A stretch of 53,728 nucleotides of DNA from contig JAADHR010000146.1 of assembly GCA_013151735.1 (NCBI GenBank), forward strand, positions 19,595-73,322. Reading direction: 5' to 3'. Origin of the DNA: Calditrichota bacterium (GTDB lineage: Bacteria; Zhuqueibacterota; JdFR-76; BMS3Abin05). The notes beneath the pieces are model-generated. The model saw only the letters and a list, made by a program, of their open reading frames with translations, was not told where the DNA came from and ran no database searches. How positions within the stretch are numbered: position 1 is the stretch's first letter; each line of letters begins with the position of its first letter. Below are positions 40,963-50,453 of the stretch, one piece after another. Position numbers and translations under genes: made by a program.

Positions 40963-41938
40963 GAATCAGCTCACCTTCCCTTACTGGATGCGGAAGTGAT
41001 TTCAAATACCTTTGCAGAGCATTCACAGCCGTGGCCGCTTCTCCCAAAGCCGTCACAATCAGTCGAACCTTGCCGGGATACGAAACGGCGTCGCCACATC
41101 CGAAAATGCCTGGCATGGAGGTCTGCATTTCTGTATTCACCAAAATTTGTTTGTTCTTTTTGTCCACCTCAAGCTTTTCCAAAAACGCTATATTCGGTTT
41201 TAATCCTATATTAACCAAGACTTTATCGATCTTAAGAAAAATCTTCTGGCCCGCCTTTTCAATCTCCAGAATAATCTGCCCTTCATTGGACTGTTTGAAT
41301 CGCCCCGTTTTCCAGCCGAGATAAAATTGGACACCATTCTGCTGCAGTTTTTTAATGCTTTTGGGTTCAGCCCTGAGTTTATCCGTTCGATGAATCAAGA
41401 TCACCTGCGCATTTTGTTCAAGCAACAGCATGGCATTATCAATTGCACTGTTTCCCCCGCCGATTATGCTCACATTCTTTCCCGCCCATTCGGAAACATT
41501 CTTTATGCTGAATTCAACTCCCTTTCCTTCTAACTCCTTTTCTCCGGCGACATCCAGTCGCCTCGGCTCGGAGAGTCCCAATCCGCTTGCCAAAATTACA
41601 CTTCGTGAAAAAACAACAAAATTCTTACCGGAGATTTTAAAAATAATTTTATCGGATTTTCTGATTTCCTCTACCGCGCGATTTTCAAGCAGGGGGATAT
41701 TAAGAGTCTTGACCTGTTCAATCATACGATCTGCCAAATTGCCAGCGGGAATGTTTGAGTAACCCGGGTAATTGTAAACAGGCTTGTACGGATAGAGACT
41801 TTTCAATTGTCCCCCGGCTTCAGCCCCTTCCAGAATAACTACATTCAGGCCCTTTGCCTGAGCAAAAATAGCGGCCGTCATGCCGGCAGGCCCTGCCCCG
41901 AGAATCACACAGTCATAAATAATTGGTTGGGTTGTCAT
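40952..41938 (-). CDS. Thioredoxin-reductase-like flavoprotein (ferredoxin/NADPH reductase type)
   Basis: 328 aa from the ATG at 41938. The FAD motif CVILGAGPAGMTAAIFAQAK and the NAD(P)H motif VSIIGGGNSAIDNAMLLL are intact, as is the C-terminal FAD motif GIFGCGDAV. The redox CxxC of thioredoxin reductase is missing from the NADPH domain, placing it with ferredoxin-NADP+ reductase (type 2) or bacillithiol-disulfide-reductase-like proteins. In-frame starts at 41962 and 42013 exist; none has a clear ribosome site. It heads a two-gene minus-strand operon and is divergent from the PII-like gene at 42308, sharing its regulatory region. Confidence 0.8.
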   Translation of the reverse strand: MTTQPIIYDCVILGAGPAGMTAAIFAQAKGLNVVILEGAEAGGQLKSLYPYKPVYNYPGYSNIPAGNLADRMIEQVKTLNIPLLENRAVEEIRKSDKIIFKISGKNFVVFSRSVILASGLGLSEPRRLDVAGEKELEGKGVEFSIKNVSEWAGKNVSIIGGGNSAIDNAMLLLEQNAQVILIHRTDKLRAEPKSIKKLQQNGVQFYLGWKTGRFKQSNEGQIILEIEKAGQKIFLKIDKVLVNIGLKPNIAFLEKLEVDKKNKQILVNTEMQTSMPGIFGCGDAVSYPGKVRLIVTALGEAATAVNALQRYLKSLPHPVREGELIHGK

Positions 41939-41991
41939 AAGTATTCGGCGGTTAGAATTCATTCCGAAAATCTGTCTATTGCTTTGAATCT

Positions 41992-42007
41992 TACAACAAC
42001 TGTACCA
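41992..42007 (-). promoter_or_regulatory. Possible minus-strand sigma-54 promoter
   Basis: Read on the minus strand, TGGTAC-AGTTG-TTGTA matches the -24/-12 pattern with one mismatch in each element and correct 12-bp spacing. Predicted start is near 41981, about 43 nt before the ATG at 41938. The palindromes at 42115 and 42137 would lie about 116 and 138 bp upstream. Confidence 0.35.
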
Positions 42008-42114
42008 TTTCACCTATCCTGACCCCCAAAAAATTCTTTGCATAAATATCAAGTGGTTATCACATTCATTTTCGAAAAGTTAAACAATTTTTCACCCGCC
42101 TTTCCACCGGGAAT

Positions 42115-42130
42115 TGCATATTATTGCACA
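42115..42130. promoter_or_regulatory. Second, weaker copy of the activator palindrome
   Basis: TGCATATTATTGCACA matches 12 of 16 positions of TGYAGAATATTCTRCA. Its centre is 22 bp, two helical turns, from the stronger site at 42137, so both could be bound on one face of the DNA. Confidence 0.4.
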
Positions 42131-42136
42131 CTTTAA

Positions 42137-42152
42137 TGTAGAATATTCTTCA
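42137..42152. promoter_or_regulatory. Shared activator palindrome between divergent genes
   Basis: TGTAGAATATTCTTCA differs from the consensus core at one position. Its centre is about 82 bp upstream of the -24 GG at 42227 on the + strand, the same distance as for the site at 3-18 and its promoter. Confidence 0.62.
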
Positions 42153-42225
42153 ATAAAAAAAGAGGCGTCCTCTTCTTCTTTCTCCAACCGCTTGATATTC
42201 TGGACATTATTGTTTTCTGTTTTTT

Positions 42226-42241
42226 TGGCATAGGATTTGTG
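42226..42241 (+). promoter_or_regulatory. Putative sigma-54 (-24/-12) promoter of the PII-like gene
   Basis: TGGCAT-AGGAT-TTGTG has GG and GT 12 bp apart, one base away from the consensus GC at -12. The predicted start near 42252 leaves a leader of about 56 nt before the ATG at 42308. Confidence 0.52.
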
Positions 42242-42307
42242 AGAGATAGTAGTGAGCAAACAGATTTCATGAAATAATCGTGCACAAAATGAGAAATGAG
42301 GGAAAAA

Positions 42308-42640
42308 ATGAAAGAGATTAAGGCTTACATCAAAACCAATCGGGTGGAAGATGTTGTCCAGGCTCTTCAGAAAGAAAATGTACCCGGGATCACGGTCGTT
42401 GAGGTTCATCCCGTCGGGTATGGATTTGACGCCAATTATTTCTCTCAGGCGCATGAAACGGCAAAGAGGTATTTCAAAATCACAAAGCTGGAAGTCGTGG
42501 CCAATGATGAAGACGTTTCCACGTACATTGATATTATTCAGGATCGCGCTCATACGGGACTAAAAGGGGATGGAATCATTTTTGTTACCCCTATTGAAAT
42601 GGCCGTAAAGATAAGAACCGGTGAAATTAATGCGTTGTAA
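42308..42640 (+). CDS. PII-like protein of the copper-regulon unit
   Basis: 110 aa from the ATG at 42308, 4 nt after GAGGGA; the ATG at 42296 is less well placed. PII fold with the B-loop RAHTGLKGDGIIFV. The T-loop region differs from GlnB and from the paralogue at 37789 (PVGYGFDANYFSQAHETAKR) and lacks the uridylylated Tyr context. The two PII-like proteins share the end motifs but only moderate identity otherwise. It lies directly behind a sigma-54-type promoter and palindrome and before a sorted Met/His-containing protein. A role in sensing nucleotides or metals for an envelope pump is inferred. Confidence 0.82.
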   Translation: MKEIKAYIKTNRVEDVVQALQKENVPGITVVEVHPVGYGFDANYFSQAHETAKRYFKITKLEVVANDEDVSTYIDIIQDRAHTGLKGDGIIFVTPIEMAVKIRTGEINAL

Positions 42641-42783
42641 CCGAATGAATACATTCGCTTTTCAAAGCCAAATCTGCCATAAACGATATTCAACTAAATC
42701 AATTGCTGAAAATTCCTGAAAAGAGCGGATTGACGCACCTTACGGCAGACTCATCCACAAAAAACTACAGAAAGGAACATGAA

Positions 42784-44343
42784 ATGAGAATTAAGACGAT
42801 AATATGGAGCGCAGCATTTATTTTGCTGGTATCGCAAATTCCGATAAATGCCCAAAACATGGGCCACCATAATGGCGAGTGGGGTGCTGACCCGGACTCT
42901 CTTGTCACCACAACGTTCAGCGGAATTGTTACGATTGATTCTTCCCAAATGATGCCGTTGTATTTTTTGGATACAAACCACGACGGGAACCCCGACTATT
43001 TCTTGATCTTCGGCCCCCTATGGTATCAACCCGCCAATAGTGCCGCCACCCGGCCTGCGGACGGCGATTCAATCACGATTACCGGCGGTGAGCACGAATC
43101 TATGACCGGACAATGGCCTGTTGTTATTGTCTATTCGATCGACGGGCAATTCTGGCGGGAACCGTACGAACCCACGTGGAACCATATGCAGGGGGAAAAT
43201 GATCATGAGATGGGCGGGGAAGGAATGTGCGGAAATCACATTTTCGGCATGGATCATGACTCTTTACAAACGGTTAGTCTCAATGGAACGGCACTCATCG
43301 ATTCAACATTTATGCATGAGCAGGTTTATCTGGATACAAATGGCGACGGGACCCCCGATTACTTCCTCAATTTCGGACCGCCCTGGTACACCCCATCCAG
43401 CGGAGCCACCCGTCCCGCTTCAGGAGATTCCCTTTCCATCGTGGGCGGACTCCTTTCGGATTCGACCATGTCCATTTTGGTCGTATATGAAATAAATGGT
43501 CTGGCCTGGCGGGATTCCTCGCAAGCCATGTCCCATTTTGGCGGACGCTGGATAAGCCGGACTATGAATCATTCTCAAAGGGTTTATGCCCCATTCGACA
43601 CCGCCAGCTGGATGCAGATCAATCCGGGCTGGGGCGGTTCAGGCCAATGGCATCATGGTGGAATGATGATGCCCGATTCTATGTATGCGCAGATGATGGA
43701 GGTCTACCCCCAGAATATCCCAAACACGGATGGACAAAACGCTTTTGCAGCGTATGAAATTGCTTTTCGGACATCCGGCGGATCGGGAAATATGTGGCAG
43801 GGAAATGGCTGCGGAGGACACATGACATTCGCATCCAATTTTCAAATGCAGTTGCACTATACGGATCAGCAGCTTCAAAACAACCACCTGTCCGAGACAA
43901 ATATTCAGGCACGATATTGGGATGATGATCAGAATCACTGGGTCACTCTTCACAGCGCCGTAGTAGACAGCCAGACAAACACGGTCAGCATTGCAGGTCA
44001 GGAAATCGGTGGTTTCGTGATCTTAACGGCCGAATCCGTCCCCACGGGCGTTTCCGAAAATGATCCGGCAATTGCGGCTGAATTTGCACTTCAACAGAAT
44101 TATCCAAATCCCTTCAATCCGGAAACAACCATCGAATTTTCCACGCCCAAAAGGGCGGATGTAAAATTGACCATTTACAATATGCTGGGAAAAGTGGTTG
44201 CGACACCTTTTAATCGGGTCACGGATGCAGGTGTACACCGCGTTCAGTTTCAGGCGGCGTCCCTTCCCTCGGGAATTTATTTTTATGAAATTAGGATCAA
44301 CAACCGGATCGTGGGAATCCGAAAAATGACTCTGGCAAAATAA
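42784..44343 (+). CDS. Secreted two-repeat protein with type IX-like sorting tail
   Basis: 519 aa. Signal peptide 1-24 (PINAQ). Two homologous units of about 85 residues lie at about 43-128 and 162-245; each has YFLDTNxDGxPDYFLxFGP-type strands with a DxNxDGxPD calcium-loop-like motif, WYxP, ATRPAxGDS, and VVY.I.G..WR at its end. Between and after them are Met/His/Gly-rich stretches (EMGGEGMCGNH, GQWHHGGMMM, GNGCGGHM). The C-terminal 85 residues carry QNYPNPFNPETTIEF and end GIRKMTLAK, a type A sorting domain of the FCB group. I infer surface display; metal capture is suggested by composition. I do not recognise the repeat family. Confidence 0.78.
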   Translation: MRIKTIIWSAAFILLVSQIPINAQNMGHHNGEWGADPDSLVTTTFSGIVTIDSSQMMPLYFLDTNHDGNPDYFLIFGPLWYQPANSAATRPADGDSITITGGEHESMTGQWPVVIVYSIDGQFWREPYEPTWNHMQGENDHEMGGEGMCGNHIFGMDHDSLQTVSLNGTALIDSTFMHEQVYLDTNGDGTPDYFLNFGPPWYTPSSGATRPASGDSLSIVGGLLSDSTMSILVVYEINGLAWRDSSQAMSHFGGRWISRTMNHSQRVYAPFDTASWMQINPGWGGSGQWHHGGMMMPDSMYAQMMEVYPQNIPNTDGQNAFAAYEIAFRTSGGSGNMWQGNGCGGHMTFASNFQMQLHYTDQQLQNNHLSETNIQARYWDDDQNHWVTLHSAVVDSQTNTVSIAGQEIGGFVILTAESVPTGVSENDPAIAAEFALQQNYPNPFNPETTIEFSTPKRADVKLTIYNMLGKVVATPFNRVTDAGVHRVQFQAASLPSGIYFYEIRINNRIVGIRKMTLAK

Positions 44344-44548
44344 GCACTATCCACACACGGACTGACTCTATCCAAGCGCAGCTGTCGATGCAAGGGGCAA
44401 AATAACAATATGACGTCTAAACATATCAAAAGGCGGGATGTTAACCTGTCCCTTGCAGCGGCAGTATAATTCATACGTTTTTGTACAGTAATCATTCAAC
44501 CCTTGTTTAAAGTGCCCGGAGATCAGGTTCACATAAAGGAGACATAAA

Positions 44549-44923
44549 ATGTCTATTATTAAACATCGATGTATCAAATTTAAGGCACCAATTGACTCCT
44601 CCGAGTTGGAGGAGCTCCGGGAACTGCTGAATCGCCAATCCGGAATTATTGATGTAACATTCAATCCCAGAAAACGGTTTATGCGGGTTTTTTACAATCT
44701 CGAAATGATGAATCTCTCCAAAATCGAAAAATTCCTCCAGCAGCACCGTGTTCGACTTTGCAGTTCATTCTGGGAACGGTGTAAAAGAAGTTATGTTAAC
44801 TTTACGGAACAGAGTGAATGGGAAAACGCCCGTGCGTCAAATAAACATCACCAAACCAAATCCAATCAGACTTCAAAAAATGATCCGGAAAATCACAATT
44901 CCAAAAACAGAACCCAGGACTGA
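44549..44923 (+). CDS. HMA-like ferredoxin-fold protein lacking the CxxC site
   Basis: 124 aa. Residues 1-70 have the beta-alpha-beta-beta-alpha pattern of heavy-metal-associated domains (HRCIKFKAPIDSSELEELRE ... GIIDVTFNPRKRFMRVFY), but the metal-binding GMxCxxC loop is absent; Cys8 and Cys74 are the only candidates in the folded part. LCSSFWERCKRSYVNFTEQSE resembles a tail often seen in uncharacterised HMA-like proteins. The last 35 residues are polar and low in complexity. Ribosome site AAGGAG at 44537-44542. It lies 205 bp after the sorted protein and may be the last gene of the metal island. Confidence 0.62.
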   Translation: MSIIKHRCIKFKAPIDSSELEELRELLNRQSGIIDVTFNPRKRFMRVFYNLEMMNLSKIEKFLQQHRVRLCSSFWERCKRSYVNFTEQSEWENARASNKHHQTKSNQTSKNDPENHNSKNRTQD

Positions 44924-46689
<1,766 letters not shown>

Positions 46690-46727
46690 ACCTGCTTCTG
46701 AATCGGAATCGCTAAAGGAACTTGCAA

Positions 46728-48083
46728 ATGGAACAGTCACGACAAACACTCTCTGTTGTTGAAAAGGTTGGTTACGGATTAGGCGACACGGCCACCAATT
46801 TGGTCTGGCGAACACTCATGGTTTTTCTACCCATTTTCTACACGGATGTCTTCGGCATTACCGCTGCGGCCGTCGGCACCCTCTTGCTGACCTGCCGTTT
46901 TCTGGACGGCATTACAGATTTCATTATGGGCATGATCGCCGATCGCACGGAAACCCGCTGGGGGAAATTCCGCCCCTGGGTTTTGTGGATGGCCCTTCCC
47001 TTTGGGATCTTCACCGTTTTGACCTTCACCACACCCCACCTGGGCCCCGTCGGAAAACTGATTTATGCTTACGTGACCTATATCGGACTCATTCTGGTTT
47101 ACACGGCCAGCAATGTCCCCTATTCCGCCCTGATGGGCGTGATGTCGCCCAACCCCGACGACCGAACCAGTCTCTCTTCCTACCGCTTCTTTTTTGCATT
47201 TCTGGGTGCCCTGATTGTCCAGGGCTTCAGCATTTATCTGGTTCAATTTTTCGGGCACGGCAACCAGATGCTGGGCTACAAATACACCATGATGCTTTTC
47301 GCCGGGATGAGCGTCGTCTTTTTCTTGATCACCTTTTTTACAACGCGTGAACGCGTAAAACCCATCAAAGGCAAACACTCTGCGCTCAAGGATGATTTAA
47401 AAGATCTCTTCCACAACGGTCCCTGGATTATATTGTTTTTTATAGGCGTTTTTTTTGTTTCGATGACCACCCTCAAGCAGGGTTCCACGATGTTTTATTT
47501 CAAATACTACCTGGGGAGAGTGAACCTGGCAACGGCATTTATGGTTATTAATGTGATTGCAGCGATGATTGGCGCGGCCCTTACCGGGCCCTTTACGCGC
47601 GTGCTGGGAAAACGAGGTACCATGAAAGCCAGTCTGCTGCTGGCGCTCATCAGCAGCGCACTTTTATTTTTCGCCGGAACCCAAAACATCACGGCCATTT
47701 TTATTCTGGGCACCCTGATGGAATTTTCAACCGGTCCGGGAATCACGTTGTTTTTCGCCATGCTGGCCGATACCGCTGATTACTCCGAATGGAAAAACAA
47801 CCGCCGCGCCACAGGATTGGTTTTTTCGGCAGGAACGCTTTCCATAAAATTCGGTTCCGGTGTGGCTGGCGCCCTCACCGGAGGCGTTCTGGCCTTTTTT
47901 GGCTACGTCGCTAATGCCGCTCAGTCCGCCCATGCCCTGCTGGGCATCCGACTGCTGATGAGTTTTCTCCCGGCCGCTGCCGCTTTTTTGGCCCTGGTCA
48001 TCTTTTCATTTTATAAGATTGATAAGAATCTACTGATCCGGATTCAAAACGATTTGGCCATTCGAAAAGAAAACGCGCGGTAG
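46728..48083 (+). CDS. GPH-family sugar:cation symporter
   Basis: 451 aa, twelve transmembrane helices. KVGYGLGDTATNLVW near the start, then RFLDGITDFIMGMIADRTET and RWGKFRPWVLW, are the signature of the glycoside-pentoside-hexuronide (MelB/XylP-like) family, including the conserved Asp residues of helix 2 that bind Na+ or H+. ATG at 46728 with AAAGGA at 46714. Its gene follows the GH1 enzyme; together they form a beta-glucoside uptake and hydrolysis unit. Confidence 0.9.
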   Translation: MEQSRQTLSVVEKVGYGLGDTATNLVWRTLMVFLPIFYTDVFGITAAAVGTLLLTCRFLDGITDFIMGMIADRTETRWGKFRPWVLWMALPFGIFTVLTFTTPHLGPVGKLIYAYVTYIGLILVYTASNVPYSALMGVMSPNPDDRTSLSSYRFFFAFLGALIVQGFSIYLVQFFGHGNQMLGYKYTMMLFAGMSVVFFLITFFTTRERVKPIKGKHSALKDDLKDLFHNGPWIILFFIGVFFVSMTTLKQGSTMFYFKYYLGRVNLATAFMVINVIAAMIGAALTGPFTRVLGKRGTMKASLLLALISSALLFFAGTQNITAIFILGTLMEFSTGPGITLFFAMLADTADYSEWKNNRRATGLVFSAGTLSIKFGSGVAGALTGGVLAFFGYVANAAQSAHALLGIRLLMSFLPAAAAFLALVIFSFYKIDKNLLIRIQNDLAIRKENAR

Positions 48084-48398
48084 TGGGGTGGCAATGAAAC
48101 CAGAGCAGAATGATTATTTTTTGCTGGTTTTTTACAAATGAATTCTTTAAATTCTCATAAAAATCAAACTTTCCCAATCTGCTTGCCAATAAAGGTTTGA
48201 CATACATTAGCATTTTATGCGCCCGGATTTTGGGAGATTGTTGAAACAGCCAAAATTCTTTCCGCGTGAAAAAGTAGCCCTTTGAGATAAAAAGTGGTTT
48301 GATTGACCCTGTCCTTTTTTGGGAGAAGTGAAATTCTCTTTGAATACCCAATTTGGAGATTTTCACTAATTCCATTTCTTGAAAGAAGGAGAAACACA
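48084..48398. other. 315-bp intergenic region
   Basis: No gene or terminator is apparent. TTGACA at 48197-48202 has no matching -10 element at 16-18 bp, so no promoter can be named with confidence. The GAAAGAAGGAG stretch just before 48399 is the ribosome site of the next gene. Confidence 0.45.
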
Positions 48399-50006
48399 AT
48401 GCCGAAAAATCCGGAAGAAAATACGTCGGCCTCGAAATCCGAAAAGGATTCCTGGCAAAAAGAAGTGGAAGAAATTGAGGCTCGCAAAAATCTGGCCTAC
48501 CGGATGGGAGGCCAGAAAAATGTTCAGCGTCAGCACGATGAGGGCAAAATGACGGTTCGGGAGCGGATTGATGCCCTGGTCGATAAAAATTCGTTTCAGG
48601 AAACCGGTGTGCAGGCTGGAGTGGCCAGGTACGAAAAGAACACCCTCACTGAATTTATCCCCTGTCCGATTGTAATGGGGCTGGCAAAAATCAACGGGCA
48701 GCGAGTGGCGGTGCACGGAGACGATTTTACCATCAAGGGGGCTTCTGTAGGACGACTTTACAAGTCGAAGCTGGCGTACATCACAAAAATGGCCCGCGAA
48801 TTGCGCCTGCCGGTTGTGCGATTGCTGGACGGTGCCGGTGGCACCATCAAGGAGATCGCAGAAATCGGTTACACAGAACTACCCACCGTAAACGATGTGG
48901 CCGCTCAGCACATGGCCGAGCTGCTCTCCATGGTACCGGTGGCGTCCATCGGACTGGGACCTGTGTCGGGAATTGGTGCACTTTTGATGGTTAATTCCCA
49001 TTTTTCAGTCATGGTAAAAGAGAAAAGCCATGTGTTTGTGGGAGGGCCGCCTCTGGTCAAATGGGCTTTTGGCGAAACCATTTCCAAAGAAGATTTGGGA
49101 GGCTATCGGATTCACACGCGAGGCAGCGGTGTGGTGGACAATGAGGCCGATTCGGAAAAGGATGCGTTTGAACAGACCAAACGATTTTTAAGCTATTTGC
49201 CTGCCAATGTCTGGGAAATGCCGCAAAGGCGGGAAATGGCAGGGGATTCATGCGACAGGCGGGATGAGGAGCTCCTTTCAATTGTACCAAGAAACGGCAA
49301 AAAACCTTACGACATGCGAAAAATCATTCGCCTGATTTTTGATAAGGATTCGGTTTTTGAAATCGGAAAGTACCAGGGGCGTTCTCAGATTACCGCACTG
49401 GCACGGTTGAATGGGTATTCGGTGGGTGTACTGGCAAACGATCCCCGTTTCCGGGCCGGTTCCTTTGCCTGGGATGTGGGGGAAAAATTCCAGCGTTTCG
49501 TGGACATGTGCGACACCTTTCACATTCCGATTGTTAATCTGGTAGATCAGCCGGGGTTTTTTATTGGCAGGGAGGCCGAACTGAACGGCACGATTCGCAA
49601 AGGAGTGCGGGCCAGTTTTGCTGTGCTTCAGGCGACTATCCCCTGGGCCACAGTGTACATTCGGAAGTGCTTTGGCGTGGCCGGAGCAGCGCAATCCAAT
49701 CCTAATCAGCTTAACTGGCGGTATGCCTGGCCCTCGGCCGTGTGGGGAAATATTCCGGTGGAAGGCGGGGTTTACGCCGCGCACCGAAAGGAAATCGAAT
49801 CAGCGCCGAACCCGATGGCTTATGTAAACGAGCTGATGGAAATGTATCGTGGATTTGCCTCTCCGTTTCGCACGGCCGAAGCGTTTGGTATTCCCGATAT
49901 CATCGATCCCCGGAATACACGGAAGCTCTTGTGTGACTGGATTGAGATGGTTTATCCCATTGAAAAGACACGATTGGGAATCAAAACCCGCGGCATGCGG
50001 TGCTAA
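48399..50006 (+). CDS. Acyl-CoA carboxyltransferase subunit (propionyl/acetyl-CoA carboxylase beta family)
   Basis: 535 aa from the ATG at 48399 (AGAAGGAG upstream). Two crotonase-like halves: an N-terminal one with KMTVRERIDALVD, GDDFTIKGASVG and the oxyanion-hole region DGAGGTIKE, and a C-terminal one with NLVDQPGFFIGREAE, RKCFGVAGAAQ and WPSAVWGNIPVEGGV. The family transfers carboxyl groups between biotin and an acyl-CoA (carboxylases) or acts in Na+-pumping decarboxylases. The partner biotin carrier follows 81 nt later, but no biotin carboxylase or membrane decarboxylase is nearby, so the direction of reaction is open. Confidence 0.9.
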   Translation: MPKNPEENTSASKSEKDSWQKEVEEIEARKNLAYRMGGQKNVQRQHDEGKMTVRERIDALVDKNSFQETGVQAGVARYEKNTLTEFIPCPIVMGLAKINGQRVAVHGDDFTIKGASVGRLYKSKLAYITKMARELRLPVVRLLDGAGGTIKEIAEIGYTELPTVNDVAAQHMAELLSMVPVASIGLGPVSGIGALLMVNSHFSVMVKEKSHVFVGGPPLVKWAFGETISKEDLGGYRIHTRGSGVVDNEADSEKDAFEQTKRFLSYLPANVWEMPQRREMAGDSCDRRDEELLSIVPRNGKKPYDMRKIIRLIFDKDSVFEIGKYQGRSQITALARLNGYSVGVLANDPRFRAGSFAWDVGEKFQRFVDMCDTFHIPIVNLVDQPGFFIGREAELNGTIRKGVRASFAVLQATIPWATVYIRKCFGVAGAAQSNPNQLNWRYAWPSAVWGNIPVEGGVYAAHRKEIESAPNPMAYVNELMEMYRGFASPFRTAEAFGIPDIIDPRNTRKLLCDWIEMVYPIEKTRLGIKTRGMRC

Positions 50007-50087
50007 GAGTTGCCCCCGAAGCAAATTTTTTAGGCAAAATATTTTTTATTTTTACAAACAACCCAAACAAGTCCTTTTGGAGGAAAC

Positions 50088-50309
50088 ATGCAGGGAAATA
50101 GCGAGGTAACAGCTCCAATGCCCGGTTTTATTCGGACAATTCTGGTGCAGGTGGGAGACGTTGTAAATGAAGACGATGAATTAATGATCATTGAAGCGAT
50201 GAAAATGGAAAATCCGATTCTGGCTCCGAAATCCGGGGTGGTAAAGGAGATTCGGGTGAAAGAAAAAGACCAGGTAGACACGTCCACTGTTCTGGCACTT
50301 ATTGAATGA
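50088..50309 (+). CDS. Biotin carrier protein (biotinyl domain)
   Basis: 73 aa, essentially one biotinyl-lipoyl domain: TAPMPGFIRTILVQVGD, then the attachment motif IEAMKMENPI with the modified Lys at residue 39, and a closing strand VLALIE. There is no N-terminal linker, unlike AccB, so it is a minimal carrier. Ribosome site GGAGG at 50079-50083. It serves the carboxyltransferase encoded just upstream. Confidence 0.92.
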   Translation: MQGNSEVTAPMPGFIRTILVQVGDVVNEDDELMIIEAMKMENPILAPKSGVVKEIRVKEKDQVDTSTVLALIE

Positions 50310-50327
50310 ATGCTCGAAACGATAAAA

Positions 50328-50351
50328 CTTCTGCATAGAGGCGTTTTTTTT
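50328..50351 (+). terminator. Weak hairpin with T-run after the biotin carrier gene
   Basis: CTTCT-GCAT-AGAGG gives a 5-bp stem including one G-T pair (50328-50341), followed by CG and eight T (50344-50351). The stem is weak but the T-run and location 18 nt after the stop support termination. Confidence 0.35.
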
Positions 50352-50453
50352 CTTTCAAATCCACATTAAATCCAGATAATGAAAGGAGGTGCCTGATTAA
50401 GGGGAATCGTTAAAAAACAAGAATTTGTTTTTCCCAAAATGGAGGGTACAAAC

